A DNA stretch of 64,000 nucleotides from Ramazzottius varieornatus (Eukaryota > Tardigrada > Eutardigrada > Parachela > Ramazzottiidae). Under the pieces are notes generated by a model. That model was given only the letters and a program-made list of their open reading frames with translations. It had not been told where the DNA came from and did no database searches. The position numbers and the translations under genes are program-made. Of this stretch, positions 24,201 through 37,692 are shown one piece after another. Where the stretch lies: contig BDGG01000002.1 of NCBI GenBank assembly GCA_001949185.1, positions 6,066,448-6,130,447 of the forward strand. The letters are read 5' to 3'. Position 1 is the first letter of the stretch. The number at the start of each line of letters is the position of its first letter.

Positions 24201-24997
24201 ATCAGCAGAAATTTCCAGCACACTTCTCTCCCTGCGTAAGACAATCAAGGAGGGAAAGAACTCCGTCCAGCACAACCCTCAAACTTGCTCAACCTCGACG
24301 GCCACAACAAGAGAACCCTTCCCGGATTCACAACTGCCTTGGGGACTGTCAGATATACAAAGAAGTTAAAGCCGGATATTCAACCAAGAATGGAAAGACC
24401 AATACCTTTGGAGCCAAACTTGGACGAAGGCCAATATAAAGCCTCATGCCCTTTCTGACTCCTTCGTCTTATAGGGCTATTCGGAGAGACATGCGAAGCT
24501 GAAAGTCCCGGGGTTGGTTCGTCGGAGTGTGATTAGCAACCTGAAGATACACTGAGGAGAAGAGCGATTAAGGGATGAACATGAAGTCACGTCAGGCATG
24601 TCGATATATCACGATTCCGAAGCTTATAGCCGTCATAAGGCACATCGCACACACATATATCCCCACATAGCCTAGTAAGGAAGTTTTGGAAACATGTCCT
24701 ACAAAACCTAGATGAACGACCCATATCTTCATGTAAGGGATTCTGTCCAGTGAGGTTCACTGACTCGACGAAATCAACTGCGTTAATTACGTACATCAAG
24801 CTGGAGACTCCGAGTGCGTCTCGCGGCGGAAGTGAGCTGATTACGGAGTTACGACTTACCTTTCGCTGGTTAAGGTCCTCAAATGCTTTCAAGGCAGAAT
24901 CCGTTAATTTGACCAAAATGAGGCGCTTGGAAGAGACTTGTCCCGTATGGCTGGTTCCATTCTTCAGACGGTACGCTCCCGGGTCCAAGGAGGCCAT
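15267..24997 (-). CDS. ELL: ELL-family RNA polymerase II elongation factor
   Basis: ELL raises Pol II elongation rate and is a subunit of super/little elongation complexes in the nucleus. Four exons keep frame and give 545 residues: 24860-24997, 16863-17083, 15832-16785, 15267-15591. Exon 1 (MASLDPGAYRLKNG) carries LVKLTDSALKAFEDL, the start of the ELL N-terminal domain. Exon 2 carries FIQLPSGDVINFGLGDG, ECVQFTRRSGDLDHLG and KLTVHATEDSFSNTREKM. Exon 3 holds the winged-helix-like RPLQERLVHTLALKGGMRKS, then a Ser/Pro/Asn-rich linker. Exon 4 is the occludin-homology domain (YATINTADQRRQYKKDFFNE, ending LHLIKHQIKVYDAGHIKA). The exon 2 donor is a weak GTTCGT, chosen because frame requires it. Intron 1 is 7.8 kb, against about 60-250 bp for most introns in the window. 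The ATG is the first in the exon ahead of the domain. Confidence 0.91.
17220..17317 (-). repeat. Foldback element copy 3 (ELL intron 1)
   Basis: Arms CCCAAGTGGCGCACG (17241-17255) and TGCGCCACTTGG (17281-17292), core TTATTGGCTG. Read on the minus strand it begins AAATGATTTGAAC, matching the flanks of copies 1 and 2. Confidence 0.75.
22173..22225 (+). repeat. Foldback element copy 4 (ELL intron 1)
   Basis: Arms CCAAGCGGCGCTCG and CGCGCCACTTGGGG around TTTCGGTCAGTAACACCGG. The shared outer flank is not evident. Confidence 0.65.
23228..23264. repeat. Degenerate foldback element
   Basis: GGGTGCGCCAAGA and TCTTGGTGCGCACAC form a short imperfect palindrome resembling the arms of the family, with almost no core. 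Confidence 0.35.
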
Positions 24998-26527
24998 GTC
25001 CAGCTGACAAGCTTGTCCAGGGCAGCAAGATGGTCGATGATCTCTAATCACTGGTCAAGCAATGACTATCAAGTCGGCGGAAAAACGGAAACAATTACAG
25101 TCTCCAAGGAACAGCTGTTGAGGATGTGCGTCGGGGGAAATACTGCTTATCGTTGCTCGCATATGGCAGTGGTGGAAGACCGTCGATGAAAGCGTTTGTT
25201 GCGCGCTTCGCCTGCTGGAAACACACACAACCAAGTTTGTTTAGCGTGATACGTACAGTACCAGCTCGACCATAAAGCACCATAGGGTTTGCCGTGCTAT
25301 TGCAGCTGGGCAGCGACAAATTACCCTACAGCTTGCCACAAGTCATCTTCCGTCCACGTGGCGACAAAATAGAAACTGGTAACAAGAGGGAAAATCTCGA
25401 GGGATCGTCGTCGTTAGTACTGTTACAAAATCTTTCCTTGTTTTCTAACGTGTTCTCGATGAAGGCGGGTAACCCCACAGCACGTCCGGACCAGATAGTT
25501 TGCCGGAGAAAGTGTTTATTTCGTACGGTCTACCGTGCCCGAATAACACGTCGTGCTCAAACCTAGACGACTGTACGAGTGCGTACGTACAGAGATGGGC
25601 ACTTCCTTGTGTTCATGAATTTCAAGTTGCCGTGCGTCACCTGATAAAGTTGTGACGTAAAAGCGGCAAGAGGTTCTCTCACAAAAGCCACGAACCCCAG
25701 TACAATCTGCGGAATGGCTCCATGACTAACGTCAGCTTGATCAGCATCGAAAACTCATTCAGTGAATTTATTTCCCGTTAGAGTTTCCGGAACATTTTGA
25801 CCGTTTATTACTGAAAGCGATATTACCAAACATCAGGTTTTCATGTTCAAACCACGCACAGCATACGCAATTTGACCCTGGGGAAACACAGTAGGAAGTA
25901 AACCGAAGACACCGATCAATAAGGTTTAAATGATTTTGGAAGAAGGCGCGTGCCACCATGGCCAGCGGACGTTCCGTACGTGCGAAGAGCCGCCACCAGA
26001 ACTTTGGATGAGTTCGAATTCCTGATTAGTTCGGATTTCGGAACCACGTCGGTTTCATCCACATCTAGCAAGCTCATGCCTATTGCACTTTGAGGAGTCC
26101 GTCCGTTTAACAGACGTAGGATACTACGCATGGGAATTAAAAATTGATTTTCGCTTATCGAGTGCTTTCGTCATCACCCACGTCCGCACAGGCATTCAAG
26201 ACTCGATTGGGATACGGCTTCGAGAGGCGTGTATAAATGAATCACCTTTATCGTTCCACCTAGCAAGCCAGAAAACGTGATCAACATGCTCTAAACCGAA
26301 GCGACACGAAAACGTCGCGGAAACAGTAGAGGTCTATTAATTAACGATTAATTATCCAGACGTGAAAACAGATCATGGATTCAGACCAATTCAAAAATCC
26401 ACCGACGAGCGATCGACATACAAAAGTAATAAAGGTTCCAATTTTGAAACAAAAAACTGCACGCTGCCCAACAGCCTAAAACTACGGGTTTGAACTGAAT
26501 ATTAAAAGTTAAAAATTTCCGCTAACC
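24998..26527. other. Intergenic region upstream of ELL, downstream of FE65
   Basis: Nothing recognisable. No TATA box close to the ELL start and no reading frame with known domains. Confidence 0.5.
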
Positions 26528-29105
26528 TTAGGAGGTTCGAAGATGGTTTGTCACCGAACCAAAGAAGCTCCGAAGCTTCGCTCCGATTTTCTGAAAAAAA
26601 ACCACATTCAGTTCGGTTCCGGCATTAAAAAAGAGATTTGTTCTACTTACCTCTGTTGGTGTCATGGTCTCCCCGCAGTTTGCTTCTTCCACAGCCTTCG
26701 AGTGAGCATCAAGAAACTTCTGGTACCTTAGCTTACAGGCAGCCTCGACAGCTTTGCACAGAGGTCCTCCAGAAGGATCGCAAGCAAAACAGTGGGCCAG
26801 AAAAGTATCTTCCGGCGTGTGCACAACAAACCCACAGGTTCTGAAACAGGAACCATAACATGTCTTTCAACAATAAGCAACAAATACTAAAACTCAACAC
26901 TGGTCTTTACCTGACGTCATTCTGACCAATTCCCAGAAACGTCAAGTACCTAACCCGGCACTCAGCTATGGTTTCCGGTTCGTCCTACAAGAAAAACGGC
27001 ACGCGTACGGTTAGCTCGAATCACCCACAGGACTCCGAGGAGACTAAAGTGGTGCTGCATTAGGGTAGACTTACTTCCTGCGTCATAAGAGTAATGGTGG
27101 AGGGAGATACTGCAACCGAAATGGGAAGCCACTCATCTTCAGGACATTCGGCTAGGAGTTGATCGATGACTTGGTGTAATATCTCAATCCCGATTCCTAT
27201 CTTGACTGGTCGACGGCCGATGTACATAACCTATATAACGAAGGCTGATTCTTCGGACTCTTAGCTACGAGTAATGCAACATTGAATGTCCTTACGTTGA
27301 ATATTTTCTTGGGCTCTTCGGTAGGAGTTGGGAAAACATTCCCGCTGGACAGCAGAGTACTCTGACGCTGTAGTCCCAACGGTAATGTATGCGGACGCTT
27401 CGACGCCGTCCCCGTTTTGCTTCGTCCGGATCTATGGGCATGTTTAGCGATGTAGTCTTGGCACAGCTCCTTCAGCGCTTGAGCAATACGTCTGGCTGGC
27501 AAATCACACCGCAGCACATGACATTTGTAAGTGTCGGACATCGCATCGTGGGTCACGAAGGCAAAGTCCCTAGTGTAAAAAACTCTGATAATAACCCTCC
27601 AGTTTTCGAGTTAATGTCATGTGGAAGCAAGAATTATTTCGACGCACAAGAAGGACAGTGTGCCGGCCCATAGCATCACACGGATAACACTACAACCACC
27701 CACATCTACAGGAAAGAGGACAAACACCATCACCGCACTATAGTTCTGATTTACCTCTGTCTGGAAAAGAAGCCCCGCGGAACAATAAAAAGCAGGCATT
27801 GGGAAGAAGCACGGAATATTTAGCAACAGTTTTGGATAAGGGTGGTGTATGTATCAAGAACATGGGATAGATAGAACATACCTTGAGTCATCCCGTCCTA
27901 CTCCCCAGACGCGAATTGTCTCCAGCGGTACGGACAGGATGGGCTGGTTTCGCGCACTGTCCCCGTCCATATCATCCACCAGACAAATCTTTTCAGCATA
28001 CATCTCCAGACACAGGTCCTTTCCCTGTAACAGAAACGCGACCTATTTCGTGTTGGACGTCATCAGGTAACTTCAAGAGTACAGCTGGCAGCACTTACGT
28101 CTCCCCAACGACCGACGCCGTCGAGGGTGTCGTTCTTTCCGACTGACAGGTCCAGGATACAGCGGTTCACAGCACGGCTGCTCTTTTCTGGTGTCAGGTT
28201 TTCCTTCTCAATCTCTTTCCATCCCAAAGATCGCACCACGAACTTCTTGGCCTACAAAAGCACGACGTAGAGTAGAACAGAAGATATATAGAAAACCCTA
28301 CCATGATAATGCGCTGTGAATCACAGTACAATTCACTACTTACTCCTTCCGCTCCATCTGAGGACACAACTGAGAACGAGCCCTCGTTTTCGCTGATGGA
28401 TCGCTCTGCTCTCGAAGCCTGACTTACCTGCAACAAAAGCATAACTATGTTAACGATACAAAGAAAGCTGAAGAATTACATCGGGTACCATACCTCGCTA
28501 TCACAATCGGGGACTTCAGGTGGTTCGCGCTGGATGGTTCCACTTTTGATATGCCAGTAATATGGACCAACTTCGTCTGTACAAGCAAAGCGTCATCATA
28601 ACACAGAATTGCACAGTTAAGGGTACCTTTACACAGCGGAATTCAAGTTTGCAGCTAACGTACCTTCATGCTTTTCCCACCCTAGAGGAAGACTTTCATC
28701 CCGATTACTGGAAAAGCTCGGCGACCCAAGGCTCAGGTCCGGTTCTAGGCCTCTTTTGAATCCCATGTCATCAATACTGATATCTGGGTAAGCATGTCTA
28801 GAGCGTCGGCGTTGGAGGTTGTCCGACTTGACATAGAATTCATCAAGTGCTTTGAAAATGCTTTCACTCTGCTCCTCTTCATCGTCTTGCGAATCAAACC
28901 CTTCGCCGGCGTCAATGTCCTTCGTCTGAAATGTTGGTGACGGTGAGAACAATGAAAGCTCTTTGTAGTGAGTATCGAGAAGCTGTTGATATTCATGCTC
29001 GTTCTCGTTGTCCAAGTGATCCCCGTGGTGATCGAACTGTCCATCGTAATCGGGATTGGCAAAGCTCATGATGTCGTCTGGAAGACAAGCAGGAACGTGC
29101 GCCAT
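26528..29105 (-). CDS. APBB: FE65-family adaptor (APBB): WW domain and two PTB domains
   Basis: FE65 proteins bind the cytoplasmic tail of APP-like receptors through PTB2 and link it to nuclear and cytoskeletal partners. About nine exons run from ATG 29105 (MAHVPACLPDD) to TAA 26528-26530. The N-terminal exon is acidic, with NPDYDG and DDEEEQSES. The WW domain is LPLGWEKHEG (about 28660) continuing PYYWHIKSGTIQREPP (about 28510-28560). PTB1 is AKKFVVRSLGWKEIEKENLT, AVNRCILDLS and IRVWGVGRDDSR (27890-28250), then YKCHVLRCDLPARRIAQALK. PTB2 starts VMYIGRRPVKIGIGIEILHQ (27080-27237), continues VRYLTFLGIGQNDVR and ends AVEAACKLRYQKFLDAH (26640-26840). A last exon (KIGAKLRSFFGSV) is the basic amphipathic tail seen in FE65 proteins. 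The usual second WW tryptophan is Arg here. Introns are about 60-200 bp. Confidence 0.93.
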
Positions 29106-30478
29106 GTTCGAAATGCTAGAAGGATGTTAGTACATGCAAGGGCAACCATTACTGTAAGACACAAACACCACTGTCACAGCACGGTCTGAGGAAACACGGG
29201 GTAATTAAGGTATGTAGGGATGCGGGTCGTACCTTCTTCATAATCTTGACCAGTATACTCATGCGCTTCCAGTCCTTTCTTACTCGGAGTCTCCATCGTA
29301 AGGACGCTCGGGGAACAATAATCCGTACGTCCGTAGACGAGATTTACACCGCATACAGAAATGAAAGATCACTTTCTGGCTACGAGAAGACGAAGTCGAT
29401 GGATCATGGATTTAATCGTCCATGTGTGATGGATCATCACTTCATCATCTACAAGGTCTCGCGAAATAAACATCAGGAAGGTCATTCGGCCTCATTCCCC
29501 TTGCGGGTGCGTGATACCCTCACACCCCTGCGGTCGTGTCGCTGCTTGCACCGATATAATATGAATTTCAATTTTCAACCTGCGCCTGTGGCAGCGAAAG
29601 TTAGCGTAATTCCTGGCTCGATATCCTGCTCGTCCTCCAACGGTCACTTTCGTAAACTATCTGAGAGACCTGTTCATGAGAGTGGCATACTTTGGTCTGG
29701 TTGGATTGTGTTTCTTTTTGATAATTTTGTTGCTGATTTCAGAGATACTGGAAGTCCGTTCTATCGATAGAGTTGCCGAGCAGATAATTGTGCATAAGGA
29801 TGTGCGAGCGAACCCATAGTAGCGAAAGAGCCCGTGTATCGAACAACAGTGCTTCACATCGCCAGATACCGTTTCTCGCATAGGCTTCTTAATACCTATC
29901 GACGTCGGGGATATCGAGAATTAGAGAGTAGCCAGAAAGTAAGTGAGGAGTACGAGGCTTCGAGCCCAGTCAGGATGCAAAGACTGCCTACAAACCTACC
30001 CCGCCGAATTCGCGCATTTCCGGTACGAGGTAAAGGTTGTAAACTTAGCCACCCTATACCGGGTTTGAAGTTAGCCACACCTGTAGCGTCTATCGCTTGA
30101 TTGACTATTTGATTGTGAGTCTTGGCTTTCTAACATGAGATTTCAACGTTCTTTTAATTGCGGATCTCTTGGATTCTCTGACCCCTCGTGTTGACCTAAT
30201 ACCTAATACCAATCGACAGCTCATTATTTTATCTATCGATCTATCCTTAAAAGTTTGGGATTGCGTAGTAGAGAACAGGCAAACTTAGACGGCTAACTTT
30301 ACAACCTGTCCCTCGTACCGTTTCCAGAATCAGCGGAAATTTTAACTTTCATCTCACTCACGCTCAGTTTGAGTTTATCAAGCTGAAATAAGTTTTATAT
30401 CAACTGTTTTCAACATACGCCGAATTTTGAGGCCAGTCGCGAGAAAGACTATTTTTTCTGCAGACTGTTTGATTGAAC
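29106..30478. other. Divergent intergenic region FE65 / AK7 with a MITE
   Basis: Holds the upstream regions of both genes and the 300-bp MITE. A plus-strand frame of 174 codons (29246-29770) has no recognisable domain and is probably not a gene. CCTAATACC repeats near 30196 are too short to interpret. Confidence 0.5.
30021..30320. mobile_element. MITE, about 300 bp, with about 35-bp terminal inverted repeats
   Basis: The left end CGGTACGAGGTAAAGGTTGT continues AAACTTAGCC. The right end, reverse-complemented, reads CGGTACGAGGGACAGGTTGT then AAAGTTAGCC, matching over about 30 of 33 positions. TTTC lies immediately outside both ends (30017-30020 and 30321-30324), a possible 4-bp target duplication. 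No coding capacity, so a non-autonomous DNA transposon of undetermined superfamily. Confidence 0.65.
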
Positions 30479-33293
30479 ATGGATGACGACGAGGAACAGG
30501 AAGATGTGCCACCGCCTCCCATTATCTTTATCAATCGAGTAGACACGTATTTTGGGACCATCCTTGCGCAGCATCTGTCACAGTGCAAACCTTACGCGAC
30601 AGCAAACGATGAATCCCCCATCAAGCTCAAAGACTTTGGATTCCTTTCCGCACAACCTCACGCAGACAACTTCCAAGTTATTGGATCGTATCGAACTCCT
30701 GTGGTTAAGCAAGATCCCTTGATCCCTCCAAGTGCGCTTCAACTACCAAAAGTTTCGGGTGTCACGAAGCTTCTGTCGATTGAGGCGTTGAACCTCGACG
30801 ACATCAAGGAAGCCGATTTACTTATCTTCCATACGTGTGATGACGACGGGGAGATCCAGCTCTTCGCAGACACCAAGAAGGTGTTCGTTCTAGCAAAGAA
30901 ATTGCTTGAAGCAGACAAACGAAAGCGACGGCTTATCTTGGTGTCGAACTTGATGACCTGGTGTAATACGAAACGTAATAAACCACCGGCCACAGACAAG
31001 AGAGATGACGCAATGGAGGAAGAAGAGGAGGAACCGGAAGTCTTCACGGAAGAGGAATTCCGCAAACGAAGACCCCATCCTGATTACAAGGCGCATTTTG
31101 AGTTCGAAAAGGCCTTCCTGAAATTAGAGAAAGAAATGAAGAAGATCGTAAAGACGACTGTAATAGCAGCAGGAGTTCTTTTTGGGTGTGGCGAAGGAAT
31201 GTTGCATTCGTTGTTCAAGGACGCATGGCATAATGCTTCGTCATTACCAATATACGGAGAACTTAAAGGAAGGAATCAAGTACCCACGACACACGTTCGG
31301 GACCTCGCACAGGTCGTGCAAAATGCCTGTGACACGAGACCGGAAGTTCGATACATTCTTGCAGTAACAGGGTCGCAAACTCAACAAGAGCTGGCAGAAT
31401 GTATAAGCAAAAGTTTGACAAGCGGGAAGACCGAACAGGTTCCTCCAGGAAACACGACCGAGCATACCGATAATCAAACAGCCATCAAGATTCTCAGTTC
31501 TGATTTTCCGCATCTGGCCGGAAAGTACATAACGCAATCCATGAAAATTAAGTGGACAGCCGAAGAAGGTTTCGCGAAGGCTGTCGATAAAGTGATGAAT
31601 GAGTACAAAACCCTTCGGAACTTACTACCGATCAAGGTCGATATAGTCGGTCCGCCCTTTAGCGGCAAGGCAACATTGGCTAAGAAAATAGCTGAATTCT
31701 ACAAACTTCACCACATCGTGGTGGATGATGTGGTCTCCAAAGCATTAGAAGACTTGACATTGAAAGCAAATCCAACTCCGAAAGTGCAGACTGTGCCTCC
31801 GACAAAGCAGCCGCCGAACGAGGAAGGAGCAGAAGCAGCAGCTGTTGAGCTTATGCCACCAGAAGTGCCCGAAAGCCAGCCTGCCGAGATCAATGAAGAA
31901 GAGGAAGAAGCTGTAAAAAGCGCTAAGCAGCTACTGGCCGATATCGATACGGAAAAGGCGGTGAACAATGGAGTACTGCCGGTCCGGTTCGTCATCCGGT
32001 TCCTTCGTGAGAAGCTGTTGAGCAAACCCTGTCAGAACCAAGGTTGGGTCTTGGATGGGTTTCCGAACAGTTATGCGAGCGCCAAGGAGGTGTTTAGTAT
32101 GCCAGGAGAGGGAGAAGAGGCACACGAAGAAGACAATGAAGAGCCTGAAGAAGAGGAACAGAAGGAGGGCTCGGAAACCGAGGAAGTCATACCTGTTGAT
32201 AAACGAATATTCCCGGGTAGGAAAATTCCCACCCTCTACTGTCCCGCAGTGACGTCAGAGCGTTTATTTCAGACTACATATTTTACCTGGACACCAATAA
32301 AGACCTCCTGAAAAGGGTATGTACACAGCAGCTCTTGCTATCTGCATTAAGTTTTCTGATTGCTGTATTTGGAAGGTAGAATATAGTATCTGTTGACTAT
32401 TGGTGTATTGTTAGAAGTGGATGGATCGTCTGGAGGGTCCCGGTAAGGCGACCACGACCGAAGAAGAATTTAACGCAGCGTTTGCAAAGTACACCGCGGA
32501 TAACCCCGAAGAACAAAACGTTCTCTCATTCTTCGACGAAGCGGAGAACCATGCTCAGTGGGTCGACATGTCCAAGGATAAGTCCCCCGAAATGTTCGAA
32601 TCGACGATGACGCTCATCAGCAAGATCGGCCATCCCCATAACTACGAACTCACAGCAGAAGAGAAAGCAGACAGGGTGCTGGAGAAAGAGGCGGCATTTC
32701 TGCAGCAACCTCTCGAGAAAGACAACAATGAAACTTACGTCAACCAACAGCCATCAGCTCAGAATGTTGAACCAAGTGAATGGAACTCGAAACTGGAAGT
32801 CTTGCGGATAGAAGAATATGCGAGACGAGAACTCAAGGCCATGTCCCCACTGGCTTACCTTGTCAAGTACGTATTTCCCTCAGTCCAGGAAGCTCTACAG
32901 CAAACAGCCCGAGTGAAGCCGAACAACCCAGTGGATTACTTCGCGGAGCTCTTGATCAGCTCAACGCAGCCGCGAAACATCTCGGAGACGTCAGCCAGCA
33001 GGAGAAAACTGTTCGAGCGTAAAGAAGAAGGGTTTGGCGACGCGGAAGTGGCGCCCCCGGAAGACCCGAATAATACAACTGCCAACGATAAAACGCCAGT
33101 CGAAGGGAATAGTCAAGAACGTGCCAATATAAGGCCGGAACCTGAAGAAGACACTTTCTTCGTTGGTGGAACTGCCCACATGCTTCCGCGTCGCTCGACG
33201 ATCATTGAGCAGCTTGAACCTCGGCCATCAGAAGCAGGGCTCACTTCTGGAAGAGCGCACAGATGGTCTGACTTTGATTTGCAGCCGCAGTAA
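30479..33293 (+). CDS. AK7: Adenylate kinase 7 (axonemal type) with C-terminal Dpy-30 motif
   Basis: AK7 transfers phosphate between adenine nucleotides (2 ADP = ATP + AMP) and is associated with motile cilia and flagella. Exons 30479-32216, 32273-32316 and 32415-33293 keep frame and give 886 residues, longer than the roughly 720 of vertebrate AK7, because of acidic insertions (EEEEEEPEVFTEEEF; AEINEEEEEAV; EEDNEEPEEEEQ). The N-terminal 370 residues form the NAD-epimerase-like region (IIFINRVDTYFGTILAQHL; VPTTHVRDLAQVVQNA). The P-loop is IVGPPFSGKATLAKKIAEFY (about residue 390) and the NMP/core segment is QGWVLDGFPNSY. The 44-nt middle exon reads DYIFYLDTNKDLLKR. The Dpy-30 motif is AYLVKYVFPSVQEALQQ with NPVDYFAELL. 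The ATG at 30479 is the first in frame. Tail to tail with Miro, 119 bp between stops. Confidence 0.93.
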
Positions 33294-33412
33294 ACCGCTC
33301 AATACTGTGTACTGGAAGCCATCTGTAAAATCTCAACAAACATACAGTACTGTACCGCAAACTCAGTCAACTGAAAGCAAAAGTGTACAGGAATTCTCAA
33401 ACAATACACTGT

Positions 33413-36707
<3,295 letters not shown>

Positions 36708-37692
36708 GCTGGTCGATTCTCCTCAATGGTTAAGTCCAGGCAACTGGAGTGGAGAATCTGGAGATAACGGGAACCTGGGGATGACTGGAGATGTTGATGT
36801 ATTGTCGGAACGAGCAGGACGCTTTCGACTGCTCCGATTCCTCCGGAGTCCGGACTGCTAGTCCAACTCACTGGACTGGTTGGTAGATTACCGGACCTCA
36901 CCAACAGAAGTGTTTGACCACGTCCTGGATCTTCTGCACAGATAACCTCCGTCGAGACTCGAGAATCCCAAAACGAAAACATCATTGTCAACACTCAGCA
37001 GAGAATCGGAGTCGCAAAATCTTCATTGAAATTAACGCCAATCAATGCTGTCACAATCAACCGTTCGCGTCTACGGATCACCTCTGTACATATTACGGCC
37101 AAAGTATAACATGTTATGTCATCTATATGCAGAAAATCCCATTGTTTTTGCAACTTCCGATAAATTTTATAGCCACTTTTAATAGTTCAGAACGCCGCCG
37201 TGCCCGCCGCGATTGCATGTACATGGTCCGTATCATACGAGTGCTGTACGACGGCGTACGTTTCTCTGCCAGCAAGCACAGCGCACAGACAACGTTGCCA
37301 ACAATTTAGGCAAGTTGCACTGAGAGGAGATGCCGGAAGAACTTGCCAGACTGCTGTGTTAGTCAGCAGTTTGTGGCAGTATGGGGAGCTTTTTCGGGCA
37401 CTAGTCCAAAGACTGAGAGCATGTATCAGTCAGAGCGATCAAACGATCGCATACGGGCCCTTGTGCGTCACCCTACACAGGCGTCGGGCGTGCTGATACG
37501 TCATGTTCTGAACAGCCAGTCAAAAAGTCAGTCTAATAAAACCGGCTATACCGATAATATTATACAGTACGTACGTAAGACTAATAGTCGGAAGTCGAGA
37601 GATTCCACTGCGCACAGAGCTTTATCGCCTTCTGTCTTCTGACAACAAGTTCGGACAACGATGGGGAATGCCCACCTAAGAACTGTATTAGA
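36708..37692. other. Divergent intergenic region Miro / CLC-7
   Basis: Contains both upstream regions. No TATA box or repeat is obvious; antisense frames over the Miro 5' exons are shadows. Confidence 0.5.

Larger units (their letters stand above)
17084..24859 (-). other. Giant first intron of ELL, no nested gene recognised
   Basis: A 7,776-bp stretch between a GTAAGT donor (24859 side) and a TTGCAG acceptor (17084 side). It contains foldback copies 3 and 4 and a degenerate one. Reading frames of 80-150 codons occur (for example 18440-18883 and 19257-19667, plus strand), but none has domain signatures or coherent splice structure. If ELL exon 1 belonged to another gene this would be intergenic; exact phase and domain order argue against that. 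Confidence 0.6.

Noticed and set aside
29246-29770. 174-codon plus-strand frame upstream of FE65
   Set aside because: No recognisable family; interrupted by likely non-coding AT-rich sequence.
32217-32249. A 33-bp AK7 intron ending at GTCCCGCAG
   Set aside because: It does not keep the frame; the acceptor at 32272 does and restores the conserved YIFYLD segment.
32248-32260. TGACGTCA as a regulatory CRE within AK7
   Set aside because: It lies in a 56-bp intron whose phase-consistent acceptor is at 32272; probably incidental.
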